35,468 bases of DNA from Weeksellaceae bacterium. Lineage in GTDB: Bacteria > Bacteroidota > Bacteroidia > Flavobacteriales > Weeksellaceae. The stretch covers positions 1 through 35,468 of the forward strand of contig JAKOOG010000402.1 of the NCBI GenBank assembly GCA_022701545.1. The letters run 5' to 3'. A program made the translations under genes and the position numbers. Below the pieces are notes generated by a model. That model searched no databases, was not told the DNA's origin, and worked only from the letters and a program-made list of their open reading frames with translations. Positions 7,441-16,568 of this stretch are shown here, piece after piece. Every line of letters begins with the position of its first letter. Within the stretch, counting starts at the first letter, position 1.

Positions 7441-8496
7441 TTATAAAGATTTCATATCAATCACAAAGCGGTATTTCACATCGCTTTTCAGCATTCTCTC
7501 GTATGCTTCGTTGATTTCACTCATTTTGATGAGTTCAATGTCCGAAACAATATTGTGTTCACCGCAGAAATCCAGCATTTCCTGTGTTTCGGCAATTCCT
7601 CCGATCAGGGAACCGGCAACCGAACGTCTCTGGAAGATCATCGGTACCGTGCTTGGCTTGGTCTCTTCAAACTGTCCTACGAATCCTACCAGTACCAGTG
7701 TTCCGTTCAATGCTACCGTTTGCAGATAAGGGTTGATGTCGTGCTCGTAAGGAACCGTATCAATAATCAGATCGAATTTCCCCTGTACAGAATCCATATG
7801 GTCTTTCTCTGTAGAAATAACAACGTGGTCGGCACCCAGTTTTTTCGCATCTTCGGTTTTACCCGGAGTTCTTGAGAATAAAGTGACTTCAGCCCCTAGG
7901 CCTTTCGCCAGCTTAATGGCCATATGTCCAAGACCGCCTAAACCTACAACGGCTACTTTGGAGTCAGGTCCAACATTCCAGTGTCTCAGCGGAGACCAGG
8001 TCGTAATTCCGGCACACAGGAGTGGAGCAACGGCTGCCAAATCCAGGTTTTCCGGTACACTCAGCACAAAGCCCTCATCCACAACCACTTTTTGGGAATA
8101 TCCTCCGAAGGTGTGTCCGCCCAGATGCTTATCTTTTCCATTATAAGTTCCGGTAAATCCGTTCTGGCAATATTGTTCCAGATCGTGTTTGCAGCTTTCG
8201 CATTCCCCGCAGGAATCCACCATACAGCCAACAGCAGCCAGATCACCTACTTTAAATTTGGAAACCTCGCTTCCGATATTGGTAATTCTTCCTACGATTT
8301 CATGGCCGGGAACCACAGGATACATTGATCCGCCCCAGTCATTTCTTGCCGTGTGAAGATCGGAGTGGCATACGCCGCAGTACAGAATATCGATTTCGAT
8401 GTCTTTTGCGGTTACCTCCCTTCTTTCAATGTTTAATTCCTGCAGATCGGCAGTTTTGGACTCTGCGCCGTAAGCTTTTACTGTGAATGTGCTCAT
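7441..8496 (-). CDS. NAD(P)-dependent zinc-containing alcohol dehydrogenase
   Basis: GVCHSDLHTARNDWGGSMYPVVPGHEIVGRI (Zn/cinnamyl-ADH motif), CGECESCKHDLEQYC (structural Zn) and VVGLGGLGHMAIKLAKGLGAEV (Rossmann). Start corrected to MSTFTVKAYG at 8496. Confidence 0.95.
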   Translation of the reverse strand: MSTFTVKAYGAESKTADLQELNIERREVTAKDIEIDILYCGVCHSDLHTARNDWGGSMYPVVPGHEIVGRITNIGSEVSKFKVGDLAAVGCMVDSCGECESCKHDLEQYCQNGFTGTYNGKDKHLGGHTFGGYSQKVVVDEGFVLSVPENLDLAAVAPLLCAGITTWSPLRHWNVGPDSKVAVVGLGGLGHMAIKLAKGLGAEVTLFSRTPGKTEDAKKLGADHVVISTEKDHMDSVQGKFDLIIDTVPYEHDINPYLQTVALNGTLVLVGFVGQFEETKPSTVPMIFQRRSVAGSLIGGIAETQEMLDFCGEHNIVSDIELIKMSEINEAYERMLKSDVKYRFVIDMKSL

Positions 8497-8648
8497 TTGT
8501 TTAGTATTAATTATTTTTGGTTTGCTATTCTTAGATGTAATGATCAGGATAAGCTTAAATATCAGCGTACCTGGTTTGTTTACTCGAAATCTATTGTTAC
8601 AAAAGTCGAACCTTTTACAGAAAATCAGCTTATATAAATTACGGAAAG

Positions 8649-8698
8649 AATTACCAATTTTACCGGCAATGCCTAATGTTCGGGAGAAAGTGGTAATT
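8649..8698. promoter_or_regulatory. 8-bp inverted repeat AATTACCA...TGGTAATT in the divergent ADH/AraC promoter region
   Basis: AATTACCA at 8649-8656 and TGGTAATT at 8691-8698. The right arm overlaps the TAATTTTG -7 element (8694-8701) of the AraC gene. Confidence 0.45.
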
Positions 8699-8719
8699 TT
8701 GAATCCATAAAATAAAGTC

Positions 8720-9622
8720 ATGCAGAATCAGGGCGTTGAAGTTTTTAATACCGTATCGGAATACAATAAAATGCTGAATCACGAAACCCTGCACCCGCTG
8801 GTGAGTGTGGTGGATTTCTCAAAAGCCGATCCGATCTGCCAGTTCATCAGGAAGTTTGGATTTTACATCGTGTTCCTGAAAGACGTAATGTGTGGCGACA
8901 TGCAGTATGGAAAGCACAGCTACGATTACCAGGAAGGCACGCTGGTATTTATTGCGCCCGGGCAGACCTATGGAATCTATAATGCGGATACCTACATTCA
9001 GCCTGCCGGTTTTGCACTGGTATTTCATCCCGATCTGCTGAAGGGCACGAATCTCGGTAAGAACATCAAAGACTATAATTTTTTTTCGTATGACGTTCAT
9101 GAAGCGTTGCACCTCTCGGAAAAAGAACGGGAGACCATCCTGGAATGTTTTAAAAATATAAAGCACGAAATTGCACAGCCGATCGACAAACACAGCAAAT
9201 CGCTAATTATCAACAATATCGAATTGTTCCTGAATTACTGCATGCGGTTTTACGACCGCCAGTTTATCACCAGGGATCATGTCAACCAGGGCGTCATCGG
9301 TAAATTTGATGCTGTGCTGAATGATTATCTGCGGTCCGAAAAACCTAAGAATATCGGTTTGCCGATGGTTAATTATTTTGCCGAGCAGCTGAATCTTTCG
9401 GCAAATTATTTCGGGGACCTGATCAAAAAAGAAACCGGTGTTTCCGCACAGGAATACATTCATAACCGGCTGATTGATGTTGCCAAAGACCAGATTTTCG
9501 ACCCCGCCAAATCCATCAGCGAAATTTCCTATGACCTGGGCTTCAAATATCCGCAGCATTTTACCCGATTATTCAAAAGCAAAGTCGGTGTTTCCCCGAG
9601 TGAGTACAAAGCTTTGAATTGA
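8720..9622 (+). CDS. AraC family transcriptional regulator
   Basis: C-terminal AraC HTH (LNLSANYFGDLIKKETGVSAQEYIHNRLIDVAKDQIFDPAKSISEISYDLGFKYPQHFTRLFKSKVGVSPSEYK). Confidence 0.95.
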   Translation: MQNQGVEVFNTVSEYNKMLNHETLHPLVSVVDFSKADPICQFIRKFGFYIVFLKDVMCGDMQYGKHSYDYQEGTLVFIAPGQTYGIYNADTYIQPAGFALVFHPDLLKGTNLGKNIKDYNFFSYDVHEALHLSEKERETILECFKNIKHEIAQPIDKHSKSLIINNIELFLNYCMRFYDRQFITRDHVNQGVIGKFDAVLNDYLRSEKPKNIGLPMVNYFAEQLNLSANYFGDLIKKETGVSAQEYIHNRLIDVAKDQIFDPAKSISEISYDLGFKYPQHFTRLFKSKVGVSPSEYKALN

Positions 9623-9725
9623 TTTTTCAACAGTGGCAGAACAGGAGAATGGATGTCTTAAATCTTTCACCGTTTACTTTTATGACAAAAATTATTATCT
9701 TTAAAAGAATATAATTTTTTTCGGC

Positions 9726-11051
9726 ATGACGACCCAGCAGCATTCAGGAATTCTTACTTTTCAAACGCCTTCAGGAAAAATTTCGGCAGTACGGCAAAAT
9801 GGCGTGATTCGGGCGAAAAGCATCCGGTATGCCCGTTCGGAAAGATTTAGAAGACCCGTACCCGTAGCAGCTGATCTGCATGGAATTCCGGAGAAAACCC
9901 CGGTCTGTCCGCAGCATATCAGTCCGTTATTAGAAAGACTAATCCAGAAAACAGACGTCGGGCAGTTTGAACCCGATGAGTCACCCCAGTTTTTAACCAT
10001 CACCCGACCCGGCAATTTTACTGAAAATGAAAAGCTTCCGGTTATTGTATGGATCCATGGCGGATCTTATGAAATCGGCTGCGGGGATCTGCCTACCTCC
10101 GATCCGTCGGTCTGGGTAAAAGAACAGCAGATTATCGTGGTTTCCGTTTCCTACCGTCTCGGGCTTTTCGGTTTTTTAGGCGGAAGCGAAGACCGCCCTG
10201 CCAATTTGGGCCTTTTTGATCTCATTGAATCTTTGCGATGGATCAGGAAAAACATCCGGAGTTTTGGCGGTGATCCTGAAAGTGTAACCCTTTTCGGGCA
10301 GTCTTCCGGCGGGGATGCAATTGCCCATCTGATGATCTCCGAGGATGTGGACCGCTTGTTTCAAAGGGCAATTATTCACAGTGCACCGTTGGGTTTCAGA
10401 CTTAAAAGACAAAAAATGTCCCTGGAATTTTTCAGGAAGACGGAATTTTTAAAATACGAAAAGGATCCTTTGAAAATGGTCGATGAATATGTGAATTTTC
10501 TGCCGTCATTTAAAAAATACGGCTTGAAGACTTCCATGCCTTTCTGTACGCAGTATGGCTTTCCGCCGTTGTGTACAGAAGAAGACAGCCTTTCGCAATG
10601 GAAAAAAAATTCGAAAAAGTATGATGTGCTGATCGGATCCAACCACGACGAAACGGCCTTTTACGTAAAAACCGCGAGGGAAGGGCTGTATACCTATCTT
10701 CATGAAAGAATGCTTAATGCAATCGTAAGGAAAACGACAGCATCAATCTATGAAAAACCGGCCGGTATTTTTGCCCGGAATTATGCGGAAGGCGGCGGGA
10801 ATATTTATCAGTTTAAAATTAAATCCACCCTAAAGAACAATTACATCGGAGCGTCACATTGTATGGATCTTCCTCTGATTTTTGAAAACGAAGAAGCCTG
10901 GAAAGACTCCGAATTGTTAAAAGATATTCCATGGGAGTATATTCAGAAGAACGGCAGAAAACTTCGTGCGCTTTGGGCTGAGTTTGCCGCAACGGGGAAA
11001 ATATCTGAAAACCCGGAACTCCCGGAAATCCTGGAACTCCGAAAAATTTAG
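9726..11051 (+). CDS. Carboxylesterase/lipase family protein (type B)
   Basis: VIVWIHGGSYEIGCG (oxyanion region), VSVSYRLGLFGFL and ESVTLFGQSSGGDAIAHLM (nucleophile elbow). Confidence 0.93.
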   Translation: MTTQQHSGILTFQTPSGKISAVRQNGVIRAKSIRYARSERFRRPVPVAADLHGIPEKTPVCPQHISPLLERLIQKTDVGQFEPDESPQFLTITRPGNFTENEKLPVIVWIHGGSYEIGCGDLPTSDPSVWVKEQQIIVVSVSYRLGLFGFLGGSEDRPANLGLFDLIESLRWIRKNIRSFGGDPESVTLFGQSSGGDAIAHLMISEDVDRLFQRAIIHSAPLGFRLKRQKMSLEFFRKTEFLKYEKDPLKMVDEYVNFLPSFKKYGLKTSMPFCTQYGFPPLCTEEDSLSQWKKNSKKYDVLIGSNHDETAFYVKTAREGLYTYLHERMLNAIVRKTTASIYEKPAGIFARNYAEGGGNIYQFKIKSTLKNNYIGASHCMDLPLIFENEEAWKDSELLKDIPWEYIQKNGRKLRALWAEFAATGKISENPELPEILELRKI

Positions 11052-11087
11052 TTTATAAAACCTAACTTGGAAGCGGTTTGAAAATAA

Positions 11088-11154
11088 TCGCTCCGAAGAA
11101 ATTCAGATGTAACCTGCTGAACGCAAAGCAAAACCGATAATTTCTCCGGAGCGA
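11088..11154. repeat. 16-bp near-perfect inverted repeat with 35-nt spacer
   Basis: TCGCTCCGAAGAAATT (11088-11103) and AATTTCTCCGGAGCGA (11139-11154), one mismatch. Confidence 0.7.
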
Positions 11155-11296
11155 CAATTGAGTAAAATAAATAAAGTGGATTCGGCGATATTTAATTTAA
11201 TTCCAATGAGTCAATAAAAATAAGTTTTATATCAAATTTCAGATAGAATTGTTTAATCCTCAGGAAAAACTTCCATCTCATTCATCCGATTTTTAA

Positions 11297-12769
11297 TTAT
11301 TCTTCCAGCCATACGCTTACATTGCCAGCCGGTACAGGGAAATTTCCCCAGCCGTTTTCATCGATGGTCACTTTATTTTCAGATCTGCCCAGGACATCGT
11401 AAAAAGTCTTTCCGATATATCTTTCTCCCATTTCCATTGGCTTTTCGTAAGCATCTTTGTTGCTCAGCACAACAGCACATCCGGAATGTTCTTCATCCCC
11501 TTCACGTACCCATCCCAGGCAGTTGGCATCTTCGAAATAATCCCGCTGCTCACCGTAGGCATTATTTTTCCGGGCTTTCAGCATTTCTTCAATACCGTCA
11601 ACCTTATTTAGAAATATTTCCTGGTCATTGCCTTCTTTATCTTTATCCACATAATGCGCCCCGTATAAATCAGGATAAAAAACGCAGGGATAACCGTCGA
11701 TCCGCAATAAGATCAGCGCATAAGCAAGGGGTTTGAACCATTCTTCTACCGGAGCTTCAAGATCCTGCAGCGGCTGGGTATCATGGTTATCCACGAGGGT
11801 TACCGAATGAAGCGGGTCTTCTTTAGTAAGTGTCTCGTCGAAAATTCTGCGCAGATCATAAGAATTCCCTTCATTTGCAGCGTTATGGAAATTATGATGC
11901 AGGGAGCTGTCAAACAGACTCATGCAGCCTTCCGTAGCGGCGATATATTTCTGCAGCAATGGCAAACGGCCCGGTGCCCAGTATTCCCCGACGGCAAAGA
12001 TATTTTTGCCGGTATTGGAACGCAGCATTGTCAGCCACTCTTTATAAAATTCAAAAGAAATATGCTTTACGGCATCCAGGCGGACCCCGTAAAAATCGGT
12101 CTGATCAAAATACCATTTTCCCCATTTGTTCAGTTCTTCGCGTACATGAGGATTTCTGTGCTCAATATCGTTGAACATCAGGTAATCATAGTTTCCTTTT
12201 TCATCATCGATCATCTCCTCCCAATCGTCGCCGTATTCGGATTTGATCTTAAAAATATGGGAGTCCATCCCTTCGGCATAATCCACGCCGGTAAAGCACG
12301 TAAAGTTCCATTCAAAATCAGAGTATTTTTTCTTTCTTCCAGGAAAAGTAAATTTGGTGTAAGATTGGATTTCAAATTCGTCGGAAATAATTTTTTCGCG
12401 GTCCTCTTCATCAACCTTCACCACTTTGAAAGTCTCCAGCTCATCGCCGCCGCCTTTATGGTTCAGTACAATGTCAACGATCGTTTTGATGTTGTGTTCT
12501 TTTAAGGTATTGATTGCACTGATGTATTCATCCTTAGTACCGTATTTTGTCGCAACGGTGCCCTTTTGGTCGAATTCTCCCAGGTCATAAAGATCATACG
12601 AATCGTATCCTGTGGAATGTCCGCCGCCGGCTCCTTTGTAAGCCGGTGGAAACCAGACTGATGTAATGCCGAGATCGGCTAAGTATTTTGCGTTTTCCTG
12701 TGCCTGTTTCCACAGTTTTCCGTCCCCTTCCGAATACCAATGGAAGTACTGAATCATCGTTTCATTCAT
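11297..12769 (-). CDS. Cytoplasmic alpha-amylase (GH13)
   Basis: GH13 motifs: TIVDIVLNHKGGG, FYGVRLDAVKHI (nucleophile Asp), IFAVGEYWAP (acid/base Glu), TLVDNHDTQP. No signal peptide. Confidence 0.95.
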   Translation of the reverse strand: MNETMIQYFHWYSEGDGKLWKQAQENAKYLADLGITSVWFPPAYKGAGGGHSTGYDSYDLYDLGEFDQKGTVATKYGTKDEYISAINTLKEHNIKTIVDIVLNHKGGGDELETFKVVKVDEEDREKIISDEFEIQSYTKFTFPGRKKKYSDFEWNFTCFTGVDYAEGMDSHIFKIKSEYGDDWEEMIDDEKGNYDYLMFNDIEHRNPHVREELNKWGKWYFDQTDFYGVRLDAVKHISFEFYKEWLTMLRSNTGKNIFAVGEYWAPGRLPLLQKYIAATEGCMSLFDSSLHHNFHNAANEGNSYDLRRIFDETLTKEDPLHSVTLVDNHDTQPLQDLEAPVEEWFKPLAYALILLRIDGYPCVFYPDLYGAHYVDKDKEGNDQEIFLNKVDGIEEMLKARKNNAYGEQRDYFEDANCLGWVREGDEEHSGCAVVLSNKDAYEKPMEMGERYIGKTFYDVLGRSENKVTIDENGWGNFPVPAGNVSVWLEE

Positions 12770-12813
12770 AAAATTGTAAATTTGGTTACTACAATTTAGT
12801 GAAAAAAAACGGA

Positions 12814-13911
12814 TTATCCATTATCAAATTCCCGGAACGGAATTTTCAGCTGTACGGAAACCTGTTTTTTTTCTTCCGTATTCAGATGGGATAGCGACAG
12901 CCCCAATAGCCGTACAGGCTTATCGAAAGGCCGGAGTTCCCATAATTTTTTTCCGGTTTCCACGTATTGTTCCGGAAGTGAAAAATAATCTTCCTGTGTC
13001 ATGCTCCGGGTATACAGTGAAAAATCCTTATACTTAATTTTCAGCGTCAACGTTCTTCCGAGGATGTTGTTTTTCTGCAGGCGGTTGTGCAGTTCCTCGC
13101 TCAGGCTTTCCAGTTTTTCGTTGACCTGCTGTTCTTCAAAAAGATCTTCGGAGAACGTTCTTTCCACCGCCACACTTTTCTGAATGCGGTGCGGTTTTAC
13201 TTCCGACGTATGGATCCCCCGGACCACATGGTAATAATGCGCTCCGGATTTTCCGAACAGTCTCGTCAAATCTTCAATGGATCTTTTCTTCAGGTCTTTC
13301 CCTTTATAAATCCCCAGACTGAACATTTTATTCGCCGTTACTTTTCCTACTCCGTAAAATTTCTCTACCGGAAGTTCTTCCAGGAAACTTTCGATATGGT
13401 TGGGATGAATGGTTTTCTGTCCGTTCGGTTTATTAATGTCTGAGGCGACTTTTGCTAAAAATTTGTTTACGGAAATTCCGGCAGAAGCGGTAAGCCCGGT
13501 TTTTTCAAAGATTTTCCGGCGGATTTCCTTGGCAATCAGGTTGGCAGATTCCATGCCTTTTTTGTTTTCCGTAACGTCGAGGTACGCTTCATCCAGTGAC
13601 AGCGGCTCTACCAGGTCGGTATATTCATAAAAAATTTCCCTGATCTGCCTCGATACTTCTTTATACCGGGGAAAACGCGGCGGCACAAAAATAAGTTCGG
13701 GACATTTCTGCTTTGCGGTCTTACTGGGCATGGCAGAACGTACCCCGTATTTTCGCGCTTCATAGCTGGCTGCCGCTACCACACCACGGTGCTGTCCGCC
13801 GACCGCAATGGCTTTTCCCTTCAATGCAGGATTATCATGCTGCTCTACGGAGGCATAAAATGCGTCCATGTCGACATGAATGATTTTGCGTGTGGAAAAA
13901 GGAAAATCCAT
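12814..13911 (-). CDS. dinB: DNA polymerase IV (Y family)
   Basis: IIHVDMDAFYASVEQHDNPALKGKAIAVGG, PLSLDEAYLDVT and SAGISVNKFLAKVASDINKPNG. Confidence 0.97.
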   Translation of the reverse strand: MDFPFSTRKIIHVDMDAFYASVEQHDNPALKGKAIAVGGQHRGVVAAASYEARKYGVRSAMPSKTAKQKCPELIFVPPRFPRYKEVSRQIREIFYEYTDLVEPLSLDEAYLDVTENKKGMESANLIAKEIRRKIFEKTGLTASAGISVNKFLAKVASDINKPNGQKTIHPNHIESFLEELPVEKFYGVGKVTANKMFSLGIYKGKDLKKRSIEDLTRLFGKSGAHYYHVVRGIHTSEVKPHRIQKSVAVERTFSEDLFEEQQVNEKLESLSEELHNRLQKNNILGRTLTLKIKYKDFSLYTRSMTQEDYFSLPEQYVETGKKLWELRPFDKPVRLLGLSLSHLNTEEKKQVSVQLKIPFREFDNG

Positions 13912-13915
13912 ACCG

Positions 13916-13923
13916 CAAAGATA
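13916..13923 (-). promoter_or_regulatory. -7 element TATCTTTG abutting the dinB start codon
   Basis: CAAAGATA on the + strand, four nucleotides from the ATG (13911). Confidence 0.55.
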
Positions 13924-14004
13924 TGGATTCCTGTTAAAGTTTAAAGTTCAGGGATTTTTTAGTTTAAGGTTAAATATACCTTAAGCTTATTTTCAGCCCC
14001 GTCC

Positions 14005-14526
14005 TTATTTCAAAAGTTTATCAATGGCAGCCTGGATTTCAGGATCTTCCGGAGTGATGGCATAATACTTTGCGATCGCGGATTTCTGGTCGATCACCAT
14101 ATATCTCGGGATCCAGTTGAGATCAACGTAATTGTTGAAGTCGTTTTTCCAGCCGGTCGCAAACCAGTAATTTTCCTTGTCTTTCATATCAAAACGTTCC
14201 AGGCTTCTGGCAAAACCTTCTTTGGAACGGTCCAGCGAAAGAAATACAAAGTCAATATTCTTATTGTTTTCTTCCAGTTCTTTGGCTTTCGGAAGGGCGT
14301 TAAGGCAATCCCGGCACCATCCGGCCCAGAAATCGATCACCAACACTTTGCCTTTATGCTGATCCAGGATCTGCTGGATGGTTACTGTTTTTCCCTTTTC
14401 ATTTTCCAGTTTCTGAGCCAGCGCTTCTTTGGAAAAGCCTGTTTTCAGTACTTTCGGAGCCTGCTGTGAGCAGCTTATTCCGAAAATTCCCATCATCATT
14501 ATTAATAACAGCTTTTTCATATTCAA
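14005..14526 (-). CDS. TlpA/thioredoxin-like family lipoprotein
   Basis: Lipoprotein signal (GIFGISCSQQ), thioredoxin-fold DFWAGWCRDCLNALPKAKEL (WCxxC). Confidence 0.92.
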   Translation of the reverse strand: MNMKKLLLIMMMGIFGISCSQQAPKVLKTGFSKEALAQKLENEKGKTVTIQQILDQHKGKVLVIDFWAGWCRDCLNALPKAKELEENNKNIDFVFLSLDRSKEGFARSLERFDMKDKENYWFATGWKNDFNNYVDLNWIPRYMVIDQKSAIAKYYAITPEDPEIQAAIDKLLK

Positions 14527-14539
14527 AAAATTATTTATA

Positions 14540-14547
14540 CAAATCTA
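14540..14547 (-). promoter_or_regulatory. -7 element TAGATTTG upstream of the TlpA-like gene
   Basis: Exact TAnnTTTG match (CAAATCTA on + strand). Confidence 0.5.
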
Positions 14548-14612
14548 GGCAATGAAACGGAATCCGGAAACAGATTTGCCCTTACGGTAAGTATGGATAA
14601 GATTGAGGATTT

Positions 14613-15428
14613 CTATTGGTAATTTTTAACTAAACCTTTCACCACAGCAATTACATTCGGCATGGCCTTGTTGGCAGCGTTCAGCACTTCTTCATGGGAA
14701 ACGGAAAAGGCGATGTCCGGTCCGCCAAGATCGGTAATAACGGAAACACAGAACACATCCATACCCATATGTTTGGCAACGATGACTTCCGGAACCGTGC
14801 TCATTCCTACCATATCACCGCCGATTGCCTTAATCATACCGTATTCTGCCGGGGTTTCAAATGTTGGGCCCTGAAGCGCCACGTAAATTCCCTGATGGAC
14901 AGAAATGCCGTTTTCAGCAGCTGTTTTTTCGGCAGCTGAAATCATTTTCCGGTTATAAGGCTCGCTCATGTCCACAAAACGGGGACCGAAAGAATCGATA
15001 TTTTTGCCACGGAGCGGATGCTCGGGCATCATGTTGATGTGGTCTTTCACGATGGCGATGTCACCGATCCGGTAATCCGGATTAATGCCGCCGGAAGCAT
15101 TGGAAAGGATGATGTTTTTAATACCCAGTAAATAGAAGACCCTGATAGGGAAAACTACCGCTTCCATGGAATGGCCTTCATAATAATGGAAGCGGCCGCT
15201 CATCATCAGTACTTTTTTGCCTTCCAGCATTCCGAAAATGAGTTTTCCGCCGTGGCCGGCAACAGTGGTTTGCGGGAAATTGGGGATTTCCGGATATTCC
15301 AGAATGTGGATCGCCTCTACTTCATCCTGTAATGTTCCCAGGCCTGAACCGAGAACGATGGCGAAATCAGGCGTATCTTTAATCCTGCTCTTGATAAACT
15401 CTGCGGTCTGCTTAATTTTTTCTAACAT
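14613..15428 (-). CDS. punA: Purine-nucleoside phosphorylase (class I, trimeric type)
   Basis: DFAIVLGSGLG, VAGHGGKLIFG, MMSGRFHYYEGHS, ILSNASGGINP and ALQGPTFETPAEYGMIKAIGGDMVGMSTVPE. Confidence 0.94.
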   Translation of the reverse strand: MLEKIKQTAEFIKSRIKDTPDFAIVLGSGLGTLQDEVEAIHILEYPEIPNFPQTTVAGHGGKLIFGMLEGKKVLMMSGRFHYYEGHSMEAVVFPIRVFYLLGIKNIILSNASGGINPDYRIGDIAIVKDHINMMPEHPLRGKNIDSFGPRFVDMSEPYNRKMISAAEKTAAENGISVHQGIYVALQGPTFETPAEYGMIKAIGGDMVGMSTVPEVIVAKHMGMDVFCVSVITDLGGPDIAFSVSHEEVLNAANKAMPNVIAVVKGLVKNYQ

Positions 15429-16437
15429 AATCTAAGATGATTTGGTTGAATTCTTCCTTTTTATCAATGATCACATTGATCGGCCAGTAGTAAACAATAT
15501 CCCGAAGATAGTCAAAACTTTTAAGACGCACGTAGTCTTTTTCAGTAGTTAAGATTAGTTTATATTCACCCAGCTTCTTGTATTCGGCAACGATATTTTT
15601 AATATCCGCTTCCGTAAAATTATGATGGTCCCGGAATTTCAGGTGTTTTACGCGCTGCGAAAATTTGGCGAGGTGGGTAAGCAGAGGCTTTGGGTTGGCG
15701 ATTCCCGTAATTAAAAGGATGTCGTAATAATTCAGGTTGTTATCGGGAAGCATTTTTTCTCTTCCGTATACGTTTTCGTCGTAGCCAATGGATGAGAAGA
15801 ACACTTTCTGGGTACGGTCCGGCCGTATCCTGGAAACATAATACTGCTTGGTTTCTTCCGTAAGTTCGTCCGGGCATTTGCTCACCATGATGATGTCCGC
15901 TCTTTTGGCACCGGCTCTGGATTCCCTCAGATCCCCGCCGGGAAGAAGGTGGTCCTTAAAATAAGGATCGTTAAAATCCGTCATCAGAATGTTGAAGCCG
16001 GGTTTGATGGCGCGGTGCTGCATCGCATCATCCAGCACCAGGACATCAAGATCCATATCATCGATCACTTTCCGGGCGCCGGGAACCCTTTCTTCGGAAA
16101 CGGCAATTACGAAACGGTTTTTGAAACGTTCAAACAGCTGCATGGCTTCGTCGCCCACCGTTTTATAGTTGCTTTCGTAGTTGGTCACTGCATAGCCTTT
16201 TGTAAGGCGGCCGTAGCCGCGGGAAAGCACACCGGTCCGGTAATGTTTGGATAAAAACTGGGCAAGATACATCACCATCGGCGATTTTCCGCTTCCGCCC
16301 ACGGAAAGGTTTCCGACACAGATGATCGGTGTTTTGAATTTCGTTGATTTAAAAAGTCCCAAATCATACATGGTATTCCGGATACCCGTTACCATGTGAT
16401 AGCCTAAGGAAAAAGGATAGAGGTACCATCTTTTCAT
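15412..16437 (-). CDS. lpxK: Tetraacyldisaccharide 4'-kinase
   Basis: TPIICVGNLSVGGSGKSPMVMYLA (Walker A), GVLSRGYGR, GDEAMQLF and LDVLVLDDAMQHRAIKP. Start moved from TTG 16446 to ATG 16437. Confidence 0.95.
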   Translation of the reverse strand: MKRWYLYPFSLGYHMVTGIRNTMYDLGLFKSTKFKTPIICVGNLSVGGSGKSPMVMYLAQFLSKHYRTGVLSRGYGRLTKGYAVTNYESNYKTVGDEAMQLFERFKNRFVIAVSEERVPGARKVIDDMDLDVLVLDDAMQHRAIKPGFNILMTDFNDPYFKDHLLPGGDLRESRAGAKRADIIMVSKCPDELTEETKQYYVSRIRPDRTQKVFFSSIGYDENVYGREKMLPDNNLNYYDILLITGIANPKPLLTHLAKFSQRVKHLKFRDHHNFTEADIKNIVAEYKKLGEYKLILTTEKDYVRLKSFDYLRDIVYYWPINVIIDKKEEFNQIILDYVRKN

Positions 16438-16443
16438 ACCCTG

Positions 16444-16451
16444 CAAAAATA
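16444..16451 (-). promoter_or_regulatory. -7 element TATTTTTG immediately upstream of lpxK
   Basis: CAAAAATA on the + strand. The ORF-track TTG start lies inside this element. Confidence 0.55.
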
Positions 16452-16519
16452 GGAATTTTCACATGGATTTGAATCAATATGGCAGCATCTTTTCAATATT
16501 TATTTTAAAAATTCTGCTG

Positions 16520-16548
16520 TTGATTATCATTAAATTACAGTATTTTTG
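16520..16548 (+). promoter_or_regulatory. truA promoter: TTG-N18-TATTTTTG
   Basis: TTG at 16520-16522 and TAnnTTTG match at 16541-16548. Confidence 0.6.
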
Positions 16549-16568
16549 CAGACTTATTTTTAATCACA

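Noticed and set aside
11783-12505. 240-aa + strand ORF opposite the alpha-amylase
   Set aside because: Antisense of conserved GH13 motifs; explained by codon-bias shadow reading frames.
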